64,000 bases of DNA from Caldithrix abyssi DSM 13497 (lineage in GTDB: Bacteria > Calditrichota > Calditrichia > Calditrichales > Calditrichaceae), in NCBI RefSeq assembly GCF_001886815.1, contig NZ_CP018099.1, positions 682,001 through 746,000 on the forward strand. Reading direction: 5' to 3'. This document shows positions 8,781 through 18,646 of this stretch, in pieces. Under the pieces are notes generated by a model. It was not told the DNA's origin. It saw nothing but the letters and a program-made list of their open reading frames with translations, and did no database searches. Made by a program: the position numbers and the translations under genes. The number at the start of each line of letters is the position of its first letter. Position 1 is the first letter of the stretch.

Positions 8781-10949
8781 TTAAAAAATATGGCGCCGTT
8801 TCTTACGATAGGGAATGGGCTCCTGGTGTTTGTCGCACTTTTTAGACGGCGCGTATTTTAAATTAAATAGTTCTTCGTACGTTTCCGGACAGTAGGGCGT
8901 GGCCAGCAAATTGGTTTCTGCGCAAATCTTTAAGCGGGCAACCCCAGAAGCCTGAGGAAAATCCTTGTGCTTGCGAATATCCGGAATCGAATCATAGACC
9001 ATTTTCATAAAATCCGCCCAGAAGGGCAGAGCGGCCACCGAGCCGGTCATCCCGCGGCCCAGGCTGTATTTAAAGTCGTCCAGTCCCACCCAGATACCGG
9101 CCACCATATCCGGCGTAAAGCCAATGAACCAGGCGTCGGTGTAGGAGTTGGTTGTGCCGGTTTTACCGCCGGCTTTTTCGTAAAATTTAAAAACCGTTCT
9201 GGCCCGGGCGCCCGTTCCGCGATTGACCACCGTTTGCAGCATATCGTTCATAATGTAGGTGGTTTCCGGCGACAGGGCTTCTTTCATGCGCGGCGTTTGC
9301 GTGTAAATGACATTACCGTTTCGATCCTCAATACGCGTAATGGCGATGGGATAGACATGCACGCCGTTATTGGCAAAAATGCCGTAGGCAGAAATAATTT
9401 CCAGCGGAATCACATCCGCGCTGCCCAGAGCCAGGGAAGAATAGGGATGCAGGGGCGTGGTGATGCCCATTTCACGGGCATATTTAATGACCATTTGCGG
9501 CGTAATATCGGCAATCAGGCGCACGGCAACGGAGTTCAGCGATTTGCGTAAGGCTTCGCGCAGGGTGACCATTTCACCGCTAAACGCGCCGTTGTAATTT
9601 TGCGGCGTCCAGCGCGTGCTATCGGGATTAAATTCCACCGTGGGCAAATCCGGGTATTTACTGGCGGGAGAATAACCGTTATCAATCGCCGCCGTGTAAA
9701 GAAACGGTTTAAAGGCGGAGCCGGGTTGACGCATCATTTGCGTAACGCGGTTCCACTTCGATTTTGAAAAATCCCGCCCGCCGACCATGGCCAGAATATG
9801 CCCGTTGTGTGGATCAATTGCCGTAAAGGCCAGTTGCACTTTGCTGATACTCTCATAGGCCGAGTCGCCCAGTTCTTCTTTAATTTTTCGGAAGACCGAT
9901 TGCCGCCGAACGCGTTCCTGAATAGCGTCAATATGTTTGGCAATGGACATTTCCATGTATTTTTGAACGCGCGTGTCCAGCGTGGTGTAAATACGCAAAC
10001 CGTCTTCATAAATATTAACGCCCAGCGAATCCTGCAACTTATTAAGTTTGCGTCGCACATATTCCGTGAAGTAGGGCGCAATTTTCATTTTGTACGGATC
10101 GGTGATATCCAGTCCCAGCGGCAATTGTTTCAGGCTATCAAACTCCGCTCTGGTCAATTTACCATTGTCCATCATCATGCTCAGCACCACATTACGGCGT
10201 TTTAGGGCGCGTTCCGGATGACGAATGGGCGAGTAATAGGTTTGACCCTTCAGAATTCCGATTAAAAGGGCCGCTTCCTGAACATTCAAATCTTCCACAT
10301 CTTTATTAAAATAGCGCTTTGCCGCCGCCCGAATGCCGTAAGCATGATTACCAAAAAAAGTAATATTCAAGTACATACTTAAAATTTCTTCTTTGGAATA
10401 GGTGCGTTCGATCTGGATGGCGGTTAAAGCTTCTTTGATTTTACGATCGAAGGTCTGGGCATAACCAAAATACAAATTGCGCGCCAATTGCATGGTGATG
10501 GTGCTGGCGCCCTGCTTCAATTCCATGTGGATCAAGTCAACCAGTAAGGCGCGTAAAATTCCTGTCAGATTAATGCCCCAGTGGTTGAAGAAGTCGCGAT
10601 CCTCAGTGGAGATCAATGCGTCGATGACGTATTTTGGAATCTTTTCATAGGGCGTATAGGTGCGATTAAACGTGAAAAACGAATGCAAAACCTCGCCGTC
10701 CGCCGAATAAACAACCGTGGCGATTTCCGGATCAATACGCTCCAGCTTTTCCAGAGGGGGCAATTCCTTGCTTAGCGAATACAGATAGAGCCCAAAAACC
10801 AGCAAAAATATCAAAGCGCCGGCAATGCCAATCCACGTTGTTGTTTTCAGCCGAAAAGGTGAAGAGGCCGACCCTTTTTGCGTTCCCGTTGTTTTCTTTA
10901 TTTTCGTACGACTAATAGAACCCGTGTTGGTTCTTCGTTTTCGTTTCAT
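8781..10949 (-). CDS. Class A penicillin-binding protein (PBP1A-type)
   Basis: This bifunctional peptidoglycan synthase has 722 residues. A short basic cytoplasmic tail precedes one membrane anchor (about 37-60). The GT51 glycosyltransferase domain follows, with STEDRDFFNHWGI (catalytic Glu near 115) and KQGASTITMQLARN. The transpeptidase domain carries all three motifs: SxxK in PGSAFKPF (Ser near 411), SLN in KSLNSVAVR (near 468) and KTGT in GGKTGTTNSYTDAW (near 595). It acts at the periplasmic face of the inner membrane, polymerising and cross-linking glycan strands. It is transcribed alone, divergent from the TPR lipoprotein. Confidence 0.96.
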   Translation of the reverse strand: MKRKRRTNTGSISRTKIKKTTGTQKGSASSPFRLKTTTWIGIAGALIFLLVFGLYLYSLSKELPPLEKLERIDPEIATVVYSADGEVLHSFFTFNRTYTPYEKIPKYVIDALISTEDRDFFNHWGINLTGILRALLVDLIHMELKQGASTITMQLARNLYFGYAQTFDRKIKEALTAIQIERTYSKEEILSMYLNITFFGNHAYGIRAAAKRYFNKDVEDLNVQEAALLIGILKGQTYYSPIRHPERALKRRNVVLSMMMDNGKLTRAEFDSLKQLPLGLDITDPYKMKIAPYFTEYVRRKLNKLQDSLGVNIYEDGLRIYTTLDTRVQKYMEMSIAKHIDAIQERVRRQSVFRKIKEELGDSAYESISKVQLAFTAIDPHNGHILAMVGGRDFSKSKWNRVTQMMRQPGSAFKPFLYTAAIDNGYSPASKYPDLPTVEFNPDSTRWTPQNYNGAFSGEMVTLREALRKSLNSVAVRLIADITPQMVIKYAREMGITTPLHPYSSLALGSADVIPLEIISAYGIFANNGVHVYPIAITRIEDRNGNVIYTQTPRMKEALSPETTYIMNDMLQTVVNRGTGARARTVFKFYEKAGGKTGTTNSYTDAWFIGFTPDMVAGIWVGLDDFKYSLGRGMTGSVAALPFWADFMKMVYDSIPDIRKHKDFPQASGVARLKICAETNLLATPYCPETYEELFNLKYAPSKKCDKHQEPIPYRKKRRHIF

Positions 10950-11360
10950 TGCGCTCCTTTTACATTCTTCATTTTTGGTAAGCTAAAAATTAATAAATTT
11001 AACTCTAATATAAAATTTTTTCTCCATTAAAATGGTTTGCTTTACAGAAAGGCTTCTTTTTGTCGGCAGTGCGTCAATTTATGTCTGCCGCAAACAGAAC
11101 CTTCCCATCAGGCCAGTAACCATTCCATTTGTTAAAAAAAGAAAGCTACAATTAACCCTGATGAGGGAAAGGCTCCCGAACATGCGACCATGCATTCAAA
11201 ATAGAACATTCTTCTTTTTAAGCGACACGGTCTTGCGAAAGAAGTCTTTGTTTTTCAGGAACTAAATAAAAGAAAAAGGGATTTAATACCTGCAAACGAT
11301 ATTCATGGAAAAACTTAGCTTGTTATTTATTGGTAGTAGCTTTAAATTAGGCCACTTATT
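10950..11360. other. Divergent intergenic region, no gene supported
   Basis: About 410 bp separate the PBP gene (leftward) from the TPR lipoprotein operon (rightward) and must hold promoters for both. A 77-codon open frame at 11032-11265 has no ribosome site, no recognisable domain and an unusual composition, so it is not called. No terminator, tRNA or strong repeat was seen. Confidence 0.5.
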
Positions 11361-13046
11361 ATGAAAAAAAGATATTTGATTTTCAACCTGTTAATTTTGA
11401 TTTTTTTGGGTAGCTGCGTTCACTACCGCCCGCCCCTGAAAAAGGGTACGGAAAAAGAACATCCCCATGTGTTCAAAGCGCGCGATCATTTTTTACAGGG
11501 TATTTACTACCAGCAGGAAGGCCGATATCCGGAAGCTCTGGTCGAGTTTTATCAGGCCCTGCATTACGATTCCACTTCGGCCACCATTTACAGCGCCATT
11601 GCCGAAAACTACATTCAGCTTGGAGAATACGAGACCGCCGAACTCATGTTAAAAAATGCCCGGCGTCTGGCGCCGAACAATGCCGATATTTTAGAAATGT
11701 CTGCCGAAGTGGCTTTACGCCTGGGCAAAGACGACCAGGCCATCCAATTTTATGAACGGTTGCTAAAAGTGAATCCCTATGACGACAGCGCGCGGGAGAT
11801 GCTGATCCTATTGTACCAGAAAAAAGGAAACGATCTGGCCGTGGCCCGACACAATCGGATGTTGATGGAATTGTACGGCGCAAACAAAGATTTACTCTAT
11901 CGCTTAACGCAAACCTACCTGCGCACAAAAAAATACAGCGAGGCCACCAAAACGGTTCGCTCCATTTTAAAATTGGACAGCACAGATTCCAAGGCTTACT
12001 ATTTTTTAGGGCTGATGCAGGAACAAAAACTGAATACAGACAGCGCCGCATACTACTATCAAAAAGCCGTCAAATTTGATCCAAAGTTTGACCAGGCGGT
12101 TGAGCGTTTGAACTTTATTTACCGCACAAAAAAAGCCTGGCCGCAAATTGTTCGACTGTACAAATATGTGTTAAAGGCCGACTCGGCTGCGGCGCCGGCA
12201 AAAATTTTAATCGCCGAAGCATATTTTAATATGAATCAGCCCGACAGCGCAAGCCTTTACCTTAAACCGCTGCTCCATCGATCGAACTTGCCGCCCGGCG
12301 TTTTTGAACTGGCCGGCAGGATTGCCCTGGATCAAAAAAATTACCCTCAGGCCGAAACGTATTTCAAAAAAGCCATCCAGGCCGATCCGGAGAATCGCCT
12401 GGCCTGGCTATTGTTAGCCTTCACCTATTCAAGCATGGACGATGTAGCCAGAGCCGATTCCACCTATCAGGAGCTGCTTGGACGTTTTGGGAATGAAGCG
12501 ACTTTCTGGGCCTTTTACGGTAATTTTTTGCAGGAAAATCAAAAGTACCAGGAATCCATCAAAGCCTTTAAAAAGGTGCTGGAACTGGAGCCGAACAATG
12601 AAGCGGCGCTTTCGGGACTGGGCATTGTTTACGAAAACATGAAAATGTTCGCGCAATGCGACAGTATTTACGAAGTGGCCCTGCAGCGCCTGCCGGATAA
12701 CCCATTGATCTTAAACAACTACAGCTACAGCCTGGCCGAACGCGATAAAGATTTACAGCGCGCTCTGCAAATGGCTCGACGCGCCATTGAACTGAGCCCG
12801 GATAACTCGGCCTATCTGGATACCTATGGTTGGGTGCTGTACAAGCTGGGGCGCTATCAGGAAGCCGTCAAATACATTAAACGTTCGATTGAATTGCGCG
12901 ATGATTCCGCCGTGGTCATCGAACACCTGGGCGATGTGTACAAAGCCATGGGCGATCTGGAAAACGCCCTCCACTACTGGAAAAAAGCGCTGGAATTAGA
13001 ACCGAATAACGAATCGTTAAAAAAGAAAGTAGAAGAATACCAATGA
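11361..13046 (+). CDS. TPR-repeat outer-membrane lipoprotein
   Basis: The 561-residue product begins with a lipoprotein signal (IFLGSC, Cys19 as the acylated residue). It then consists almost entirely of tetratricopeptide repeats, recognisable by A-x(3)-Y..A...P motifs such as AEAYFNMNQPDSASLYLKPL and YPQAETYFKKAIQADPEN. TPR superhelices assemble protein complexes; in FCB bacteria such lipoproteins often accompany envelope biogenesis. It overlaps the start of the DUF4292 lipoprotein gene by 4 nt (ATGA), which indicates translational coupling, and heads a run of envelope/glycan genes. Confidence 0.88.
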   Translation: MKKRYLIFNLLILIFLGSCVHYRPPLKKGTEKEHPHVFKARDHFLQGIYYQQEGRYPEALVEFYQALHYDSTSATIYSAIAENYIQLGEYETAELMLKNARRLAPNNADILEMSAEVALRLGKDDQAIQFYERLLKVNPYDDSAREMLILLYQKKGNDLAVARHNRMLMELYGANKDLLYRLTQTYLRTKKYSEATKTVRSILKLDSTDSKAYYFLGLMQEQKLNTDSAAYYYQKAVKFDPKFDQAVERLNFIYRTKKAWPQIVRLYKYVLKADSAAAPAKILIAEAYFNMNQPDSASLYLKPLLHRSNLPPGVFELAGRIALDQKNYPQAETYFKKAIQADPENRLAWLLLAFTYSSMDDVARADSTYQELLGRFGNEATFWAFYGNFLQENQKYQESIKAFKKVLELEPNNEAALSGLGIVYENMKMFAQCDSIYEVALQRLPDNPLILNNYSYSLAERDKDLQRALQMARRAIELSPDNSAYLDTYGWVLYKLGRYQEAVKYIKRSIELRDDSAVVIEHLGDVYKAMGDLENALHYWKKALELEPNNESLKKKVEEYQ

Positions 13047-13834
13047 TGAGAAGACTGCCGATCCTAATGATATTAACGTTTTTAATTATTTTGCAGGGAT
13101 GTACTTCGAAACGCCCATTATTAACAAAACAATATCCCGATCTAACCTATCGTCAACTGCTGGAATTGCACGATCAATGGATCAACAGCATCCGAACGCT
13201 AAGCGCTAAGGGTCGAATTACCATCGATTCGCCGTCCTATTCCGGAAAATTTGAAGCCGATATTTATGCCAGCGGCAGGGATTCTCTGCTGATTTCGGTC
13301 AAGGGACTATTCGGGGCCAACGTGGGCAAGGTTTTTATTGGCAAAGAACGTTTTATCTTTTACAATCAGTACGAAAACCAATTTATTACCGGACAAAAGA
13401 GCGACTTTGAAAACATGAATTTTCTGCAATTCCCCCTGTCGCTCAACGAATTGCAACAGGTCTTTTTAGCCAGAGACGAATTTAATATTTTGAAAAAAGA
13501 AAAATTTGAAAAAAAGCCTGACGGGTATTTTTTAAGCGCCAAAAACGGTCGCTTTCATTATCACATCTGGTTTGATGCCAACACATTGCTCATTAAGCGC
13601 ATTGAATATTACAATGACCAGAAGCTGCTGTTTTTTAAAGAATATCGACAATTCAGCAAAAAAAACGGCGTCCTATTTCCGCGTGTGATTAATTTTGTGC
13701 GGCCCGATGAAAAACAGGGCGTGAGCATTATTTTTTCTCAAATTGAGATCAACAAACCGCTTGATGGGCAGGTGTTTCAAATTAAAGTCAGCGAATCTGC
13801 AAAACAGTTAATTATTCCGTCAAGTAATTCATAA
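13043..13834 (+). CDS. DUF4292-like lipoprotein (LolA/LolB fold)
   Basis: This 263-residue lipoprotein has the lipobox LQGC (Cys20) and a beta-rich body beginning SIRTLSAKGRITI, followed by DSLLISVKGLFGANVGKVFIG. That is the pattern of DUF4292 proteins, whose predicted fold is the open beta-barrel of LolA/LolB lipoprotein carriers. It probably acts in the periplasm or at the outer membrane, handling lipids or lipoproteins; this is inferred from fold. Translation is coupled to the TPR lipoprotein before it, and a glycosyltransferase gene follows 13 nt later. A second ATG lies immediately after the first. Confidence 0.75.
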   Translation: MMRRLPILMILTFLIILQGCTSKRPLLTKQYPDLTYRQLLELHDQWINSIRTLSAKGRITIDSPSYSGKFEADIYASGRDSLLISVKGLFGANVGKVFIGKERFIFYNQYENQFITGQKSDFENMNFLQFPLSLNELQQVFLARDEFNILKKEKFEKKPDGYFLSAKNGRFHYHIWFDANTLLIKRIEYYNDQKLLFFKEYRQFSKKNGVLFPRVINFVRPDEKQGVSIIFSQIEINKPLDGQVFQIKVSESAKQLIIPSSNS

Positions 13835-13847
13835 TTTGGTGGGAAAT

Positions 13848-14771
13848 ATGGATTTATCAATTGTCATTCCTTTTTTAAATGAAGAGGATTCTCTCCAGGA
13901 ATTGGTAGAGCGCATCTACACTCATGTTCGGCCCCTTAATTTGCAATTTGAATTGATCTTTATCGACGATGGGAGCACGGACGACTCAATAAATCGTCTG
14001 CTGGAGAGCAAAAAAAAGCATCCTGAGATTAAGATTGTGCGTTTTCGTAAAAATTTCGGGAAAAGCACGGCGCTGTCCGAAGGCTTTGACCGCGCCCAGG
14101 GAAAAATCGTCATCACCATGGATGCCGATTTGCAGGACGATCCGGCGGAAATCCCGAACTTGCTAAAAAAACTGGACGAGGGATACGATCTGGTTTCCGG
14201 ATGGAAAAAGAAAAGGCATGATCCCATCACCAAAACCGTGCCTTCCAAGTTGTTCAATTTTACAACGCGCCTTTTAACAGGCATCAAAATTCACGATTTC
14301 AACTGCGGTTTAAAAGCATACCGTAAGGAAGTGATTAGAGCCATACCGATTTACGGCGAATTGCATCGCTACCTGCCGGTGCTGGCTCATTGGCAGGGCT
14401 TTCGCGTGGGCGAAATTCCCGTAAAACATCACGCTCGTAAGTTCGGGCACACCAAGTTTGGCGCCCGTCGCTTTTTGAGCGGTTTTTTTGATTTAATTAC
14501 CGTGTTGTTTATTACCCGTTACAAACACAAACCCATGCACCTGTTTGGTCTGTTTGGTTTGATTAACATGTTTTTTGGCGCGCTCATTCTGGTCGTTCTG
14601 GCCATCCAGTGGTTTCAGGGCGAACCGCTTAGTCGCCGTCCCCTGCTCTTTTTGGGCATTTTGCTGGTCATCGTCGGAGTGCAATCGTTCTCGCTGGGCT
14701 TAATCGGCGATATGCTAACCAGCAGTAAAGACACGCGCCCCAAATTTGCGGTTAAAGAAGTCATTGAATAA
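13848..14771 (+). CDS. Family 2 glycosyltransferase (DPM1/ArnC-like) with membrane tail
   Basis: A GT-A domain occupies residues 1-220: the nucleotide-sugar site LSIVIPFLNEED with FIDDGSTDDS, the metal-binding MDADLQDDP, and the acceptor region HDFNCGLKAYRKEV. Two hydrophobic helices follow (about 235-260 and 268-290). This layout is that of polyprenyl-phosphate sugar transferases such as dolichol-phosphate mannosyltransferase and ArnC. ATG 13848 follows GGTGGG; a TTG at 13836 is the alternative. It sits in an operon with a second GT2 and a YfhO-like protein, consistent with loading sugars onto a lipid carrier for envelope glycan assembly. Confidence 0.9.
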   Translation: MDLSIVIPFLNEEDSLQELVERIYTHVRPLNLQFELIFIDDGSTDDSINRLLESKKKHPEIKIVRFRKNFGKSTALSEGFDRAQGKIVITMDADLQDDPAEIPNLLKKLDEGYDLVSGWKKKRHDPITKTVPSKLFNFTTRLLTGIKIHDFNCGLKAYRKEVIRAIPIYGELHRYLPVLAHWQGFRVGEIPVKHHARKFGHTKFGARRFLSGFFDLITVLFITRYKHKPMHLFGLFGLINMFFGALILVVLAIQWFQGEPLSRRPLLFLGILLVIVGVQSFSLGLIGDMLTSSKDTRPKFAVKEVIE

Positions 14772-14782
14772 GATGGAAGGCC

Positions 14783-15817
14783 ATGAAATATTACAAGTAT
14801 TCGATCATCATTCCTTCTTATAATCGAGCGGATGAAATTAAAGAATTGTTGCAATCGCTGGCGGGCCTGGAATTCCCGCTGGAACGATTTGAAATCATCA
14901 TTGCCGACGACGGCTCTACGGATAATACGCCGCAAATTGTGGAGCAGGCCAGGCATCAATATCCCTTCGATTTAAAGTATTTCACGCAATCCAATCAGGG
15001 ACCCGGCGCAGCGCGCAACCTGGGAATGCAAAAGGCCGAGGGTGATTTTTTTATTTTTGTCGATTCAGACGTCACGGTTCCTGCCACATGGCTGGCGAAT
15101 ATCGATAAAGCTCTGCATCAGGAAAAAGCCGACGCCTTTGGCGGTCCCGACACCTATCGCAAAGATTTTCCCGCGTTACTCAAAGCCATTAATTATTCCA
15201 TGACATCCTTTCTGACCACCGGCGGCTTGCGCGGTAAAAAAGGAAAAAAGCTGGCTAAATTTTATCCGCGCTCTTTCAACATGGGCCTGAGCAGAGAGCT
15301 CTGGCAGAAAATCGGCGGATTTTCATCTCTGCGTCACGGTCAGGACATTGAGTTTAGCAACCGGATCATTAATTCGGGCGCCAGGGTCATTTTTGTGCAC
15401 GATGCGCCGGTTTATCATAAACGCAGAACCAGCTTACGTCGATTTTTCAAACAGGTGTTTAACTGGGGCGTGGCGCGCGTCAATCTGTACAAAATGGATC
15501 GACGCATGCTGGAATTGGTGCATGTGCTGCCGGCCATTGCTACGCTCATTGTGATTCTGATTGCCCTGCTGGCTGTATTCTGGCAACCAGCAAAAGTGGT
15601 TTTCCTCGCCGGATTGGCGCTGGGCGCTTTGTTATTGTTGATCTCCATGATCGACGCCGTTTTCATGTACAAAGAGCTAAAACCAGCCCTCTATTTGCCA
15701 GTTGTCATCCCTTTCCAGATTTTTGGCTACGGGCTGGGCTTTATCTACAATTTTATTCGTCGTGTCCTTTTGAAAAAGGGCGCGAAGGTTGGTTTTCAAA
15801 AAAATTATTACAAATAA
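14783..15817 (+). CDS. Family 2 glycosyltransferase, membrane-associated
   Basis: The 344-residue protein carries a GT-A domain with YSIIIPSYNRADEI, IIADDGSTDNTP, NQGPGAARNLGM and the metal-binding FVDSDV. A later HGQDIEFSNRI segment supplies the acid (ED) of the active site. Two or three membrane helices lie in the last 100 residues (about 235-300). It probably adds a sugar to a lipid-linked or surface glycan at the inner membrane. The gene starts 11 nt after the preceding glycosyltransferase, and a YfhO-like gene starts 12 nt after it. Donor and acceptor sugars are unknown. Confidence 0.9.
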   Translation: MKYYKYSIIIPSYNRADEIKELLQSLAGLEFPLERFEIIIADDGSTDNTPQIVEQARHQYPFDLKYFTQSNQGPGAARNLGMQKAEGDFFIFVDSDVTVPATWLANIDKALHQEKADAFGGPDTYRKDFPALLKAINYSMTSFLTTGGLRGKKGKKLAKFYPRSFNMGLSRELWQKIGGFSSLRHGQDIEFSNRIINSGARVIFVHDAPVYHKRRTSLRRFFKQVFNWGVARVNLYKMDRRMLELVHVLPAIATLIVILIALLAVFWQPAKVVFLAGLALGALLLLISMIDAVFMYKELKPALYLPVVIPFQIFGYGLGFIYNFIRRVLLKKGAKVGFQKNYYK

Positions 15818-15829
15818 AAGGGCTTTACC

Positions 15830-18327
15830 ATGGCTGCAAAAAAGCAAAAGAAGTCGCATCCTAAAAAACAGGCGCCAAAAAAAAAACGAGCGGATTTACA
15901 CTATCGCCCAGAACGCAGGATTACCTTGCGGTGGCCTTCCTCTTTTTCTTTTTGTTGATTTTACTTAAACCGCTGGCCATCGATCGTCTTTCACCGCAGG
16001 GGGTGGACGTCCTCGGTTCCATTGCAAAGATGCATTCGGTGCGTGAATACAAACAGCAAACGGGCGAGCAGGCCCTGTTTAATCCCAATTTATTTGCCGG
16101 CATGCCCATCTACCATCGCCTGAGTCCCAAAGCATTTTCGTTAGATAATTTGATTTCCAGAATGTCCAGGCTGCTGCACGCCGTGTTCTGGTACTATTTA
16201 CTGGGCGCGCTGGGCGGATTTTTGCTCTTCCGCTATCTTGGCATGTCGCCTTTAATTAGTTTGTTGGGGGGGCTGCTTTTTGTACTGTTTCCTCACTACA
16301 AATCGCTTTACACCGAAGGCCACATGGCCAAGTTAATGGCGCTGATGTATCTGCCCTGGGCCTTTTTAACCTTTCGTTATTTGCTGGATAAAAAAACATT
16401 GCTTTCCATGGCATTGTTTGCCCTGGCCTTTGGTTTGCAAATTCGTACACAACATTATCAGATCGTTTTTTACACGGGGCTGGCTGTTTTTGCGCTGGGC
16501 ATTTATCCTGTAATTAAAAACCTGCTGGATAAGGACTGGGCTTCGGCTGGCAAAACGGTGGGCTTGAGTCTTGTGGCGCTCATTCTGGCGGTGGCCATGG
16601 CCGCTCAGCCGCTGTTTTTAGCCAAAGAATATCTGCCCTATTCCAAACGCGGCAAAACCACCGTGGATGTCAAACAAACAGGCGCCCGGCAGGAGAAAAG
16701 TTCCGGCGTCTCTTTTGATTACGCCACACAGTGGTCCACGCATCCGTCGGAAATATTTACCTGGCTCCTGCCGCATTTTTACGGCGGTATGTCCGGCGAA
16801 CAGTACGATGGCAGCAAATTCCCGCAGCTTAAAAATCAACGCATCCCCGGCTACTGGGGACACATGCCCTTTACGCAAAGCTACGAGTACATGGGACTGA
16901 TTATTTTAATGCTGGCGGTAATCGGGCTGATCGCTAACTGGCGCGATGTCACCATTCGCAGCCTGTTTTTTCTTTTGCTGGTGCTGGTTTTACTCTCTTT
17001 CGGTCGCCATTTTGCGCTGTTTTACCATCTGTTTTTCGATTACTTTCCTTTTTTCAACAAATTTCGCGCGCCCATGATGAGCGTGACGGTGAGTTATTTT
17101 ATCATTGTGATTTTCGCCGTCTATGGCTTTAAATATCTGTTAGAATTAAGGCGCGACAAAGTGGACTGGAAACAACAGAAATTAATTTTGTACACCTTTG
17201 GCGCTTTTTTTGCTCTGGGCGCGATCTTCTGGTTGTACAGTCTGGGCGCCTCGTTTAGCAAAGTCGGCGAAACGTATCAGGGCCAGACCCTGGAAATCAT
17301 CAAACAGATCAGGCAGGAGTTGTTCCAGCGTGATTTGATCCGTTATTTTGTGCTCCTCATTCTTACGGGCGGCGCCTTATTTGCCTTTTTAAAGAACAAG
17401 CTATCGACCTGGGCTTTAATCTTAGTTTTAGGTCTGTTGCAAATCGGCGACTCTTTGCAGGTGCAGAGTCGGGTAAAACCCCAATATACCGATATTAAAC
17501 GGCTGGAACGCCAGCATTTTCGACCGACGGAAATCGATCGTTTCTTAAAGAGCGACAAAGACTTATTCCGTATTTTTCCGGCGGGTCAGCTTTTTAGCGA
17601 TAATCGCTGGGTCTATTTTCACCAATCCATCGGCGGTTACACGCCGATCAAAATGTACGCCATCGAAGAACTGGTCGAAAAAAATATCTACAACGGCTGG
17701 GATCGCAACTTGCCCATTAACTGGAATGTGTTAAAAATTCTGAACGTTAAATACGTTATTACCCAACAGCAATTACAGCATCCGTTTCTCCGGCTGGTGA
17801 AAAGCGATCCGGGGGCAAAACTGTACGTTTACTATTTTACCGGCTACCTGCCGCGCGCTTTTTTTGTGGGGCAGACGCAGGTGATCAAAGATGAGGTGCA
17901 GCGTCTGCACACCATCAACAGCCGCGAGTTTGAGCCGGCCACAACCGCCATTCTGGAAGAGGAATTAACCGAGCCCATTTCTCAACCGGACAGTAGTTTT
18001 ACAAAAGTACTTAAATTCACGCCCAACGAACTGCAATTGCAGGTTTACACGGATAAGCAGAGCCTGCTGGTCATTTCCGAAGTCTATTATCCGCCAGGCT
18101 GGAAAATTTTTATCGACAATCGGCCGGTGCAAAAAATTTACAAGACCGACCACGCCATTCAATCCATTGTGGTGCCGGCCGGCGAACACACGGTTGTGTT
18201 AAAGTTCGAGCCAGATTCTTATTTCAGGAACATCAAAATTTCCTACGCCTCGCTGGGCATTATCTATTTGATTTTGCTGGGCTCGCTGGCAGGCCATGTG
18301 CTCAGGCGAAAAAAGGGGAAAGTATAA
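15830..18327 (+). CDS. YfhO-family multispanning membrane protein, reading frame split at an A10 run
   Basis: The product resembles the YfhO/DUF6044-type polytopic proteins of GT-C glycosyltransferase type: about 12 membrane helices, an extracytoplasmic loop with QYDGSKFP, and a C-terminal beta-domain (VYYPPGWKIFIDNRPV). In Gram-positives YfhO glycosylates lipoteichoic acid; here a glycosyltransferase role is inferred. The best start is ATG 15830, after AAAGGG and 12 nt behind the previous gene. It encodes a Lys-rich cytoplasmic tail but runs into TGA at 15956. Re-reading one A in the A10 run at 15877-15886 joins it to the long frame, giving about 832 residues. GTG 15931 would start inside the first membrane helix. 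Confidence 0.8.
15877..15886 (+). other. A10 homopolymer at the frame junction of the YfhO-like gene
   Basis: Ten consecutive A residues join the Lys-rich N-terminal frame (starting at 15830) to the main membrane-protein frame, which is shifted by -1. Runs of nine or more A/T are known sites of RNA polymerase slippage, and A-AAA-AAA strings favour -1 ribosomal slippage. An added A in the mRNA, or a -1 slip, restores one continuous protein. A sequencing error or a phase-variable tract would look the same. Confidence 0.7.
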
Positions 18328-18329
18328 GA

Positions 18330-18579
18330 GTGTAAGAGTTGAAAAGTTAGATGGATGATCACTGGTCTGTCATTCCAAGTCCCGACTCATCGGGTTAGGA
18401 ATATCTGTCACCTCTGGATATGACCGCCCACGCCCAGCGTCCCCCTCTCCCAGACTTTTATTCTGGGAGAGGGGGATTGAGGGGGTGAGGGCTAGTGAAG
18501 GAAACGCCTTCCGCCGTTGGGAAGAGAAAAGTGTAAGAATTGAAGAGTTAGATGGATGATCACCGGTCTGTCATTGCGA
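18330..18579. repeat. Direct repeat pair flanking a GC-rich hairpin
   Basis: The gene-free interval 18328-18646 contains two copies of a 45-bp sequence beginning GTGTAAGA and ending GGTCTGTCATT (18330-18374 and 18531-18575, three mismatches), 201 bp apart. GTCATT followed by a G/C-rich tail is typical of dispersed intergenic repeats. Between the copies lies the perfect hairpin annotated separately. The unit looks like a partly duplicated dispersed element and not a gene. Confidence 0.8.
18441..18475. repeat. 14-bp perfect inverted repeat, hairpin core
   Basis: CCCCCTCTCCCAGA (18441-18454) pairs perfectly with TCTGGGAGAGGGGG (18462-18475) across a 7-nt loop. No T-run follows; the downstream sequence is ATTGAGGGGGTGAGG, so this is not a classical intrinsic terminator. 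The CCCCCTCTC/GAGAGGGGG core and the GGGGGTGAG tail recur in the element at 37421-37513, indicating a dispersed repeat family. Confidence 0.85.
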
Positions 18580-18646
18580 GGAAAGAGGAGCGGCCTGTGA
18601 CAAGCCGCTTGTTCAATATGTTTCAAAATGAGAAGTGAAATTTACC

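Noticed and set aside
11032-11265. 77-codon frame between the PBP and TPR genes
   Set aside because: No ribosome site or domain, and the composition is unlike neighbouring genes.
18441-18475. Hairpin considered as a transcription terminator for the YfhO-like gene
   Set aside because: The stem is strong but followed by ATTGAGGGGG and no T-run in either direction, and the sequence recurs in a repeat element elsewhere.
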